Positions 9,925-17,389 of a stretch of DNA of 64,000 bases are shown here, piece after piece; position 1 is the stretch's first letter; each line of letters begins with the position of its first letter. The notes below the pieces were generated by a model. The model saw only the letters and a program-made list of their open reading frames with translations. It did no database searches and was not told the DNA's origin. Made by a program: the position numbers and the translations under genes. The stretch lies in contig NZ_PDLO01000008.1 in the NCBI RefSeq assembly GCF_002631205.1, positions 1 to 64,000 on the forward strand, in the 5' to 3' direction. This DNA comes from Neolewinella marina (GTDB taxonomy: Bacteria; Bacteroidota; Bacteroidia; Chitinophagales; Saprospiraceae).

Positions 9925-10638
9925 CTACTCCATCGGCACCTCGATGGCCAGAATGCGGGCGCCCTGGGTACCTGCGTCCACGGTGAACCCATCCGCTTCC
10001 GTGACGCCCAGCGCGTCCCGTCGATTCAGCGTTTGGCCGTTGACGGTGGCACTGCCTTCGAGCACGAAGAGGTAAACGCCGTTCCCGGACCGGTTCAGGG
10101 TATACTCCGTGGTGGTGCCGGCGGCGAACCGGCCGATGCTGAACCAGGCGTCCTGGTGCATCCACACGGCCCCCGGCTGCGGTTCGGGCGTGACTACGGG
10201 ATGCCAGCGACCATCCTCGGCACCCGTATCCAGCGTTTCCTGGTCGTAGCGCGGCTCTACGTTCCGTTCCCGGGGGAACACCCAGATCTGGAGGAATTTG
10301 ACGGGGCGGTCCGGATTCCGGTTCTTCTCGGAGTGCACCACGCCGGTTCCGGCGCTCATCACCTGGACATCGCCTTCCCGAATGACGGTGGTGTTCCCCA
10401 TACTGTCCTGGTGCTCCAGGTCGCCCTCCAGGGGGATGGAGACGATTTCCATATTGTCGTGGGGGTGGCTACCGAAGCCCCGCCCTCCGGCTACTTCATC
10501 GTCGTTGAGGACGCGCAGGGCGCCAAACTGCATCCGCTCGGGATTGTAGTAGCGGGCGAAACTGAACGAATGGTGGGTGGAGAGCCAGCCGTGGTTGGCG
10601 TAGCCCCGGGAAGCGGCGGGATGATAGATCGTCTTCAT
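9925..10638 (-). CDS. Pirin family bicupin protein (YhaK-like)
   Basis: This 237-residue bicupin should be a cytoplasmic, metal-binding protein of the pirin family. Some members oxidise quercetin, others act as redox sensors. The N-terminal cupin carries the full metal set: His58 and His60 in GSHPHDN, His102 and Glu104 in GTGVVHSE. The signature GFGSHPHDNMEIVS is intact. The C-terminal cupin (about 150-237) lacks an obvious metal site, as usual. It is monocistronic, convergent with the FG-GAP gene. The natural substrate cannot be told from sequence. Confidence 0.9.
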   Translation of the reverse strand: MKTIYHPAASRGYANHGWLSTHHSFSFARYYNPERMQFGALRVLNDDEVAGGRGFGSHPHDNMEIVSIPLEGDLEHQDSMGNTTVIREGDVQVMSAGTGVVHSEKNRNPDRPVKFLQIWVFPRERNVEPRYDQETLDTGAEDGRWHPVVTPEPQPGAVWMHQDAWFSIGRFAAGTTTEYTLNRSGNGVYLFVLEGSATVNGQTLNRRDALGVTEADGFTVDAGTQGARILAIEVPME

Positions 10639-10719
10639 GATGTTGCGTGTATGTACATTAATTACGGGTGTATAACAATGTCTCCCGCGGATTAGTTGCC
10701 GTTAGTTCCGGCCGGCGGG

Positions 10720-10751
10720 TTGATCTTTCGCCGGCCTTTGCGCTACCTTCG
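10720..10751 (+). promoter_or_regulatory. Promoter of the NdpA-like gene, near-leaderless
   Basis: TTGA at 10720-10723, a 20-nt spacer and TACCTTCG at 10744-10751 resemble the Bacteroidota TTTG/TAnnTTTG promoter. Only five bases (CCGGC) separate the -7 box from the ATG at 10757, so transcription should start at or next to the start codon. Confidence 0.55.
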
Positions 10752-10756
10752 CCGGC

Positions 10757-11776
10757 ATGGATCAGCTCATCGTACACCACGCCATTGTCCACGAACTGAA
10801 AAAGCAGCCCGAAATGGCCGAGGCCGATCTGCTGCTCAGCGAGGAGGCCCTTCCCATTACCGAGCAGGCCATCGATTTGATCGGTCGCCTGGACGAAACC
10901 TTCGAGCGAAAAACGGACCTGTTGCAGGGCTACCTGGTGGAGCCGGACGAGGGTTTGTTCCCCGCCTACTACCAGAACTGGCTGGAGGAGGGCCGGGGGC
11001 GGGCGCCCTTCATCGCCTTCAGCCAGAACGCCATGGCGGTGCTGAAGGACAACCTCCAGGGGGTGACCGGAGCCAAGGGGGGCTACCTCCTCTTCGCCGA
11101 CTACACCATGGATGAGCACCGCATGCTCGGCATCTACATGATCCGGAACACCGAGGGACTGCTGTTCGTGGAAGACGAGGGCCACGCGCGCCTGAAGCTG
11201 CAGACCACGGCCTACCTCGACATTCAGAACATGGCCATGGCCGCCCGCCTGTTGGCCGGCAAGGGGCGCAATGTCCAGATGATCCGCCACGCCCGCACCC
11301 AGAGCGCCATCAGCCAGTACTTTACCGACTGGGTAGGAATCGACCGGCCGGAAACCAGCGCGGAACTGACCCAGAGCTTCCTGGAGATGGTGGACGAGCT
11401 CCCCGTCCCGAAGGACCGTGAAACCGGTTTCGCCATGAACGAGGGTGACTTTGAGAAAGCCCTGGTGAAGTACGCCTCCAAGGCGCCCCAGCACACCATT
11501 CGGGTACAGGACTTCGACGAGCATTTCTACGGCAACGAGAAACCCCTGCAGGAGATGCTGGCCGAGAGTGGCAGCTCCCTGGATGAGGGCTTCCGCGTCG
11601 ACCGCAAGGCCCTGCGCAATCGCTTCTACCTGCGGGCCGGCGTGGGAGGCATCAGCCTGACCTGCACCAAGGACCATTTCCGCAACGGGCAGGTGCACGT
11701 GGACGAAGTAAGCGGCAAGATCACCATCAACAGCGAGGAGCTGGCCAGCCTGCTGCTGGACCAGTACGGGGAGTAA
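10757..11776 (+). CDS. Nucleoid-associated protein, NdpA/YejK family
   Basis: This 339-residue protein matches the 37-kDa nucleoid-associated family in length and layout: N-terminal LIVHHAIVHELKK, a central FIAFSQNAMAVL...GGYLLFADY segment, and a C-terminal block with DFDEHFYGNEKPLQE. In enterobacteria the homologue YejK binds the nucleoid. A function in Bacteroidota is not established. The gene has its own promoter directly before the ATG and is followed after 94 bp by a DUF697 gene on the same strand. Confidence 0.8.
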   Translation: MDQLIVHHAIVHELKKQPEMAEADLLLSEEALPITEQAIDLIGRLDETFERKTDLLQGYLVEPDEGLFPAYYQNWLEEGRGRAPFIAFSQNAMAVLKDNLQGVTGAKGGYLLFADYTMDEHRMLGIYMIRNTEGLLFVEDEGHARLKLQTTAYLDIQNMAMAARLLAGKGRNVQMIRHARTQSAISQYFTDWVGIDRPETSAELTQSFLEMVDELPVPKDRETGFAMNEGDFEKALVKYASKAPQHTIRVQDFDEHFYGNEKPLQEMLAESGSSLDEGFRVDRKALRNRFYLRAGVGGISLTCTKDHFRNGQVHVDEVSGKITINSEELASLLLDQYGE

Positions 11777-11870
11777 GCGCGGAAAAACGGGGCCCAACGA
11801 ACATCTACCGCCCGGGGATTGGTTGTAGGGATACACTACTGTACACCAGCAACCAAAACCTACTATCGTT

Positions 11871-12440
11871 ATGGCAACGTCCGATCCAACCACCAGCAAG
11901 TCAACTGAATCCACCACCGGCAGCGGAGAAAACCTCCCGGCCCAGAACAGCCCTTCCGGCAAGCAGGAACAGGCTGACGCCCTGATCAGAAAGTACGCCC
12001 TCTTCGGCACGGCCGCCGGACTGATCCCGAGTTTCGGATTGGACGTGATCGCCCTGACCGCCATCCAGGTGAAGATGATCAAGGACCTGGCCGAGATCTA
12101 CGAGTACGACGTCGACGATCAGCTGATCCGGATGACCATTACCACCGGCATCACCTCCCTGGGCGGGCGGCTGCTCACCAGCGTAGCCACCAGCATCACC
12201 CGTGCCTTCACCCCCCTGAAGTTCCTCATCGGCGGCGCTACCCAGGCGGCCCTGAGCGGTTTCCTCACCGCCGAGATCGGCAAAATCTACCAGGCCCGAC
12301 TGATGAGCGGCGAAAACCCGGCCGACGTGACGGTCAGCGAGATCGTCAACCACGTAGTGGCCCAGGTACAGCAGGGAGAATGGAACCCCACCAAGGTAGC
12401 CGGCTTCCGCGGAAACTTCGGTTACCTACTCAACAAGTAA
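11871..12440 (+). CDS. DUF697 (YcjF-like) membrane-associated protein
   Basis: This 189-residue protein has a low-complexity Ser/Thr-rich head (1-30) and then a DUF697 domain: IRKYALFGTAAGLIPSFGLD, followed by IQVKMIKDLAEIYEYDV. The hydrophobic helices at about 42-62 and 90-135 should insert into or lie on the inner membrane. DUF697 domains occur in YcjF and at the ends of some Era-type GTPases, but their activity is unknown. No GTPase partner is encoded beside it. It is closed by a strong bidirectional terminator. Confidence 0.8.
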   Translation: MATSDPTTSKSTESTTGSGENLPAQNSPSGKQEQADALIRKYALFGTAAGLIPSFGLDVIALTAIQVKMIKDLAEIYEYDVDDQLIRMTITTGITSLGGRLLTSVATSITRAFTPLKFLIGGATQAALSGFLTAEIGKIYQARLMSGENPADVTVSEIVNHVVAQVQQGEWNPTKVAGFRGNFGYLLNK

Positions 12441-12468
12441 TTCCCTTCCCCCAAAAAGGGAAAAGCGT

Positions 12469-12503
12469 AAAAGCCCCGCGGCCACTGGTGCCGCGGGGCT
12501 TTT
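12469..12503. terminator. Bidirectional intrinsic terminator
   Basis: A perfect 14-bp stem (12469-12482 with 12490-12503, AAAAGCCCCGCGGC) and a 7-nt loop sit between the convergent DUF697 and beta-barrel genes. The A/T ends of the stem supply the U-tract in both directions. Confidence 0.88.
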
Positions 12504-12506
12504 CGT

Positions 12507-13130
12507 TTAGAAGTTGTAGTTGATGCCGCTGCGGATCTCGTAGGGGGCGTCGTTGAGCCGCTCCCGCTGGCTGACGCGGAACAGGATGAGGATCTCGAAG
12601 CCCGTGGAGCCCACTCCCCCACCCTGGCTCAGGCCGGCCCCCAGGAAGGGAATGGCGCGGGTGATCCGGCGGTCGGCAATGTTCCCGGTGCCGGGGTCCT
12701 GGTAAAATTCTTTCTCACTCAGCAGGCTGTACTCGGCGTGGGCGAAGAAACCCCGGTAGATCTTGGCCCGGGTGAACAGTCCCGCCGCCCAGGTGAGCGA
12801 TTTGTCCCGGAAATCGGAGCCGTTGAACCCCCCGTCGTAGCGGAAGGCATTGTAGATAAGGCTGACCCGCGGGCCCACGCTCAGGAAGTTGTTCACCTTG
12901 TAGCCGGCCATGGGTGCCACGCCGATGCGGAAGGAGCTCGAGTAGCTGTTGGCCTGGAAGCCGATGGTGGCACCCGCGCCGTACCAGATGTCCCCACCCT
13001 GGTTCTCCTGTACCCGCCGGGCGTTGCCGCCGTAGCTCAGGTCGTCCCGCGCCTGGTCTTCCCGGGTCTGGGCGTGGGCGAAATCGGACAGCAGGAACAG
13101 GGAAAGGAGCAGGAGAAAGCTAGCGCGCAT
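12507..13130 (-). CDS. Probable outer membrane beta-barrel protein, unknown function
   Basis: This 207-residue protein starts with a Sec signal peptide (FLLLLSLFLLSDFAHAQ) and continues with alternating aromatic and glycine-rich strands (YGAGATIGFQANSYSSSF, GVAPMAGYKVNNFLSVGPRVSLIY) ending in the terminal Phe of SGINYNF. This is the pattern of an eight-stranded outer membrane barrel. I do not recognise a specific family. It is a single gene convergent with DUF697. Confidence 0.7.
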   Translation of the reverse strand: MRASFLLLLSLFLLSDFAHAQTREDQARDDLSYGGNARRVQENQGGDIWYGAGATIGFQANSYSSSFRIGVAPMAGYKVNNFLSVGPRVSLIYNAFRYDGGFNGSDFRDKSLTWAAGLFTRAKIYRGFFAHAEYSLLSEKEFYQDPGTGNIADRRITRAIPFLGAGLSQGGGVGSTGFEILILFRVSQRERLNDAPYEIRSGINYNF

Positions 13131-13213
13131 GGTAATCGGGGTTGAGGGGTAAAGATAATAGGGCGGCGAGGCAATTGACCGGCTTATCCACCTCGGGGTG
13201 GTAGTTTAGCCAT

Positions 13214-13582
13214 ATGACGGACCGAAAGCAGACGGGCGAGCGGGGGGAAGCGTTGGCGCAGCGCTACCTGCTCGACCACGGTTACACCGTGGAGGCCCGC
13301 AACTACCGTTACCGGCGCACCGAAATCGACATCATCGCCCGCCGCGACGGCATCCTGGTATTCGTGGAGGTGAAGACCCGCAGCTCCCTGGCCTTCGGCC
13401 ACCCCAGTACCTTCTTCAAGCCCGAACAGCAGCGGAGGATCAGCCGGGCCGCCTCGATGTATATGGAGGAAGTGAATTACGAATGGGAAATCCGTTTCGA
13501 CCTCATCGCCATTCTGTACCGTTCCCCCACCGACTACCAGCTCACCCATTACGAGGATGTCTTTTTCCCCGGCCTGTTCTGA
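13214..13582 (+). CDS. YraN family (UPF0102) endonuclease-like protein
   Basis: This 122-residue protein carries the restriction-endonuclease-like core of the family: GYTVEARNYRYRRTEIDIIA followed by GILVFVEVKTRSS, giving the D...ExK catalytic set. Members are thought to be Holliday-junction or repair nucleases, but the role is unproven. TAGTTTAG ten bases before the ATG resembles a -7 box. The stop codon abuts the stop of the convergent DUF58 gene. Confidence 0.9.
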   Translation: MTDRKQTGERGEALAQRYLLDHGYTVEARNYRYRRTEIDIIARRDGILVFVEVKTRSSLAFGHPSTFFKPEQQRRISRAASMYMEEVNYEWEIRFDLIAILYRSPTDYQLTHYEDVFFPGLF

Positions 13583-14932
13583 TCACAGCCCCCTGCCCTT
13601 CAGGTCGAGGTAGCGGCGGATTACGGCACCGGTCAGTTCGCCGGGCTGGGTCAGGACCACGTGCACGCCGTTGCGGCGCAGCCGCAGCGCCATCAGTTCC
13701 CGCTCCTGCAGGTGGTGGCGGGCCGCGGATTTCCGGTATACGGCCGCCGCGTCCGGGGTGGGCTCCTCCAGCAAAGCGGCAATTTCCGGGTTCTCGAACA
13801 GTACAACTACCAGGGCGTGGTCGCGCCCCATCCGCCGCAGTACCGGCAGCACCCGGTCCAGGGCGTAGTTGCTCTCGAAGTTGGTGAACAGGACGACCAT
13901 GCTCCGCGCGGGCAGGTAGTGGCGGGTGGCCCGGTACAGCAGTTCGTAGTCGCTCTCCCCCTCCTGCTCCCGCTGCCGGTAGAGGAGTTGCAGGGCGCGC
14001 CGCAGTTGATCGGGGCGATTGTCGGCGGCCAGGTAATCGCCAGGCTGATCGGAGAAGCAGAGCAGGCCCGCCCGATCGCCGCGCTGGAGGACAATGTTGG
14101 TCAGGGCGAGGGAGGCGTTCACGGCGTGGTCCAGCAGGCTGAGCCCCCCGAAGGGCAGGAGCATGGTCCGCCCCTTGTCCAGGAAACAATAGATGCGCTG
14201 CGCCTGCTCGGTGGCGTAGGAATTCACCATCAGCCCGCCGCGGCGGGCGGTAGCCTTCCAGTTTACCGTCCGCCGGTCGTCACCCGGTACGTAAGCCCTG
14301 ATTTGGTCGAACTCGTAACTCCGGGTCTCCGGCCGGGGCCGCCGCCGGCCGGTAAAAGATACGGGTGCAGCGGCGTGGAAGGCAAACCGCCGAAGCTGGA
14401 CGAGGCTCGGATAAACGGCAATCCGTTGCTCCTGCGGCACCCGCCGCCGCCACTCCACCAGTCCCCAGTCGTCGGACAGGAAGAGGTTGACGCTACCGAA
14501 GATGTATTCCCCCCGGGTGGTCGGCCGAACGGTGTAGGCAGCCGTGACGTCCTCCCCCGCCGCCACCCGCAGGGACAAGCGGTGGTCACGCAACTGCAGC
14601 TGGACGGGCCACTCATCGATGACGAGGAGGTGGAGGGCCATGGCACTTGTGTTGCTCAGGTCCAGCTCAACCGGCAGGGGGTCACCCAGGGAAAGTACCC
14701 GCGGCGGCCGACGCACCGCGCTCACCCCCGCCGCAGCCCGCCGGAGCCGCCAGCCGTTGGCGAGGGTGGTTCCGACCAGGACCGCCAGACTGGCTACCGC
14801 TACCCAGTACAGGGGTGGATAACGGAATCCAAGGGCAGAAACCACCACTACCCCTGCCAGCCACCAGAAGAAGCGCTGCCCCAGGTAGGCATCGGCCAGC
14901 GGCCAGCGGAAAAGTAGGAAATGGCGGTTCAC
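13583..14932 (-). CDS. DUF58 domain protein with two N-terminal membrane segments
   Basis: This 449-residue protein has two transmembrane helices (about 22-55), a beta-rich middle, and the DUF58 signature SYEFDQIRAYVPGDDRRTVN followed by WKATARRGGLMV. The C-terminal half is a vWA-like fold (VVLFTNFESNYAL). DUF58 proteins usually work with a MoxR AAA+ ATPase and vWA proteins as a membrane or periplasmic chaperone-like system. Neither partner is present here, so this is an orphan copy. The start is GTG at 14932, divergent from the NlpC/P60 gene. Confidence 0.88.
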   Translation of the reverse strand: MNRHFLLFRWPLADAYLGQRFFWWLAGVVVVSALGFRYPPLYWVAVASLAVLVGTTLANGWRLRRAAAGVSAVRRPPRVLSLGDPLPVELDLSNTSAMALHLLVIDEWPVQLQLRDHRLSLRVAAGEDVTAAYTVRPTTRGEYIFGSVNLFLSDDWGLVEWRRRVPQEQRIAVYPSLVQLRRFAFHAAAPVSFTGRRRPRPETRSYEFDQIRAYVPGDDRRTVNWKATARRGGLMVNSYATEQAQRIYCFLDKGRTMLLPFGGLSLLDHAVNASLALTNIVLQRGDRAGLLCFSDQPGDYLAADNRPDQLRRALQLLYRQREQEGESDYELLYRATRHYLPARSMVVLFTNFESNYALDRVLPVLRRMGRDHALVVVLFENPEIAALLEEPTPDAAAVYRKSAARHHLQERELMALRLRRNGVHVVLTQPGELTGAVIRRYLDLKGRGL

Positions 14933-14982
14933 GGTGTGAAAGCTAAACTAAATTCGCCGCAGGGGGCGTTCCCATTTCACAA

Positions 14983-15615
14983 TTGCCGCGCTTGAAGTCA
15001 TCCACCCTCATCATCCTGTTGCTCAGTCTGGTCTTTACCAGTTGTAATTCCTTCCGTCCGGTCAGCTCCGTCCGCAACCCATCACGTGCGGGCAAGACGA
15101 CCGCCACCGCCGAACGCAGCCGGCCCCGTCCCGCTCCGCGGGAAGCCACCGTGCCCCCGCGCCGCAGCAAACCGGCTCCCGCCCGCAAGCCCGCTGCACC
15201 TGCAGCGGAAGAAGGCACCACGGGATTGATCCGTAACAGCCTGGTGTCCCACGCCGAGCAATACCTGGGCCTCCGCTACAAATACGGCGGCAATACCCCG
15301 GGGGAAGGCTTCGACTGTTCGGGCTTCGTGAAGTACCTCTACAACGATGAGGGGATCAGCATCCACCGCGTTTCCCGCGACCAGGCCCGCCAGGGAAAGG
15401 AAATCGACCCCGAGGAGGCGCAACCCGGTGACCTGGTGTTCTTCCGGCGGGGGCCCAACCAGCCCGTCTTTCACGTTTCCATGATCGTCGAGGCCGGCCC
15501 GGAAGAGCTCTGGGTGATCCACCCCACCACCAGCCGGGGGGTCATTCGGGAAAACATCCTGGCCTCCTCCTACTGGCGGCCCAAGATTTCGGCCGTCAAA
15601 ACCTTCATGCGCTAG
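14983..15615 (+). CDS. NlpC/P60 peptidoglycan endopeptidase lipoprotein
   Basis: This 210-residue protein begins with a hydrophobic lipoprotein signal (STLIILLLSLVFTSC), a basic Pro/Arg/Ala-rich linker (about 30-75), and a C-terminal NlpC/P60 domain. The catalytic residues are visible: Cys in GEGFDCSGFVKYLY, His in VFHVSMIV, and a third polar residue in WVIHPTTSRGV. It should cleave peptide stems of peptidoglycan in the periplasm. There is no ATG; the TTG at 14983 is used here and the TTG at 14992 is an alternative. TAAATTCG at 14949-14956 may be its -7 box. Confidence 0.88.
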   Translation: MPRLKSSTLIILLLSLVFTSCNSFRPVSSVRNPSRAGKTTATAERSRPRPAPREATVPPRRSKPAPARKPAAPAAEEGTTGLIRNSLVSHAEQYLGLRYKYGGNTPGEGFDCSGFVKYLYNDEGISIHRVSRDQARQGKEIDPEEAQPGDLVFFRRGPNQPVFHVSMIVEAGPEELWVIHPTTSRGVIRENILASSYWRPKISAVKTFMR

Positions 15616-16106
15616 TGCTTGCGCCCATCGGGGATGTCGGGGGTGGGATCCTTGGCATTGATTGAGGTCTTGTTGCCGTAGCCCCGCCGCAGTTCCCGCG
15701 CCCGCAGCGGCATGCTGTCGATGAGGCGCAGCAGGACGGACACCGGGGTGACCTGGTTCTTGGCGCGAAATTTTTCCGACCCGTCCAGCCCCACCAGGGC
15801 CAGTTCCAGCTGGTAGGGTTCGGCCCCGAAGTAATCGTAGAAGTACTCCGAGCTGCTTTCCGGCATGAACAGCCCGGTGTTCTCGTGGTCGCCCTGGGGG
15901 GTGGCCATCAGCACCACCACGTCGCGCTCCCGCAATTCTTCCGAGGCGTCGGCCAGCAGGGCCCGCTGCTTCAGGAACAGGGGGTCGTCCAGATCGGGGG
16001 CAAAGAGTACGAGTACCCGGGAGGTCCAGCGGTATTCTGGCAGGCTCTGGGCGGTGACGGACAACGAAAGAAAAAACAGTAAACAAAGGGCAAGTAACGG
16101 CTTCAT
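15612..16106 (-). CDS. DUF4174 domain protein, secreted
   Basis: The real start is the ATG at 16106, giving 164 residues that open with a signal peptide (MKPLLALCLLFFLSLSVTAQ). The open frame upstream of it is noise. The body matches the DUF4174 pattern: SRVLVLFAPDLDDPLFLKQR, then RDVVVLMATPQG, a thioredoxin-like arrangement without a CxxC motif. The function is unknown; some homologues are listed among stress or tellurite-related proteins. The stop codon overlaps that of the convergent NlpC/P60 gene by 4 bp. Confidence 0.75.
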   Translation of the reverse strand: MKPLLALCLLFFLSLSVTAQSLPEYRWTSRVLVLFAPDLDDPLFLKQRALLADASEELRERDVVVLMATPQGDHENTGLFMPESSSEYFYDYFGAEPYQLELALVGLDGSEKFRAKNQVTPVSVLLRLIDSMPLRARELRRGYGNKTSINAKDPTPDIPDGRKH

Positions 16107-16125
16107 ACCCTTGGAACACAGTCGG

Positions 16126-16746
16126 TTAGTCCGGTGTTCCGGCGATGGCCACCATGAGGGCCCGGAAGGATTCCGGGGTATTATACAGGGCATCCTGGTA
16201 AGTGGTGGCGCGCAGGCGCAGGTTCCAGGGGCGGTCGTCGCGTAGTTCCAGTTCCACGGTGACGTTGCCGAACTTCTGGTCGAGTTCGCCCCGCCCCGGG
16301 GGGCCATCCAGCCGCTGCTGCCGGGTGCGTGGCTTGAGGTAGTGCCGCTCCTGGGTTTCTACCCAGTTTTCCCGGCTGTAGATCCGGCGGTCGCTGATCT
16401 GGGTGCGGTAGTTCAGCTGCTGGATCCTCTCCTTCAGGTAGTGGAAGAAGTGGCCGATCTCCTCCCGCGAGTAGTGGGTTTCGCTGAAGTGGATGACGAA
16501 GCCCTTGCTGCTCGGGGTCTCCAGGAAACTGATGGCCCGGTCGGTGGGTCGATCGGTCTGGAAGAGGGCGTACTGGTCGGTGAGCCAGTCGAAGAGCCGC
16601 CGGCGGGCCAGGGTCTTCTTCCAGTGGTCATACTGCCGCAGCTCGTCGGCGTCGCGCTTTATCATTTCGTGGACGGCGGGTTCGGTGGGGGAGCTGTTCT
16701 CCGCCGCATCGAAGAGGGCGCTTATTCGTTGCCAGAAGTTGGCCAT
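16126..16746 (-). CDS. Hypothetical protein, soluble
   Basis: I do not recognise this 206-residue protein. It has no signal peptide or membrane helix, is rich in Arg, Asp and aromatic residues (EEIGHFFHYLKERIQQLNYR), and ends with VELELRDDRPWNLRLRATTY. The start ATG at 16746 lies inside the end of the upstream gene (25-bp overlap), so the two are translated together. Confidence 0.7.
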   Translation of the reverse strand: MANFWQRISALFDAAENSSPTEPAVHEMIKRDADELRQYDHWKKTLARRRLFDWLTDQYALFQTDRPTDRAISFLETPSSKGFVIHFSETHYSREEIGHFFHYLKERIQQLNYRTQISDRRIYSRENWVETQERHYLKPRTRQQRLDGPPGRGELDQKFGNVTVELELRDDRPWNLRLRATTYQDALYNTPESFRALMVAIAGTPD

Positions 16747-17252
16747 CGGTTTCGGTTTTTGGGGGTCAGTTCGCCGCGGTACTTCAGCTCCCGCTCCTCG
16801 GTGTAGCCGAACTCGGCGTGGGGCAGCAGGCGGTTCAGGGTCTTGGTCACCAGCAGCAGACGGTCGGCGCGCAGGCTGAAATCGTAAACGTCACCGTCCC
16901 GGGTATAAAAGTAAAGGGTACCGCTGCGCATCAGGTTGAGTCCGAAGGGCATCCGTTGGGTCACCATACCGTACACCCACACGATACGCCGGGGGTGTTC
17001 CCGCAGGTCGCGGCGCAATGCTTCCAGCGGCTGCTCGCTCAGCAGGCGGTACAGCCAGTACAAACCCAGGCTGGCGGCCAGCGCCCCCACGAAGGGCAGG
17101 CCCACGCTGTAGGGAATGCTGAGCAAACACAGCAGCAGGCCAACCGTTATTACGCCCAGGGCGGTGAGCTGCTTGGTGCGGTGCTCACGCTCCACACTCC
17201 GCCAGAGGGGTTCCAGCCCCGGATGCCGCAGTATTCGCTCTTTGGACTGCAT
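16722..17252 (-). CDS. Hypothetical membrane protein
   Basis: This 176-residue protein has a short basic cytoplasmic head, two transmembrane helices (about 28-70) with little loop between them, then a soluble tail (RRIVWVYGMVTQRMPFGLNL, SGTLYFYTRDGDVYDFSLRA) that reads like a small beta-rich, PH-like domain. No family is recognised. It overlaps the next gene by 25 bp, and the two unknowns form an operon. Confidence 0.7.
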   Translation of the reverse strand: MQSKERILRHPGLEPLWRSVEREHRTKQLTALGVITVGLLLCLLSIPYSVGLPFVGALAASLGLYWLYRLLSEQPLEALRRDLREHPRRIVWVYGMVTQRMPFGLNLMRSGTLYFYTRDGDVYDFSLRADRLLLVTKTLNRLLPHAEFGYTEERELKYRGELTPKNRNRWPTSGNE

Positions 17253-17389
17253 AATTAAGTATAGGTAAATACCAGGGATGTGGTTTACCCGCCGTCCGTG
17301 ATTTTCTTTGCGTACTTAAACATGCCACGGCGGCCAAACGCTTTATAGTGGCAGTAACCGACCCATGAGCCCCAGGATTAACCCACCGT

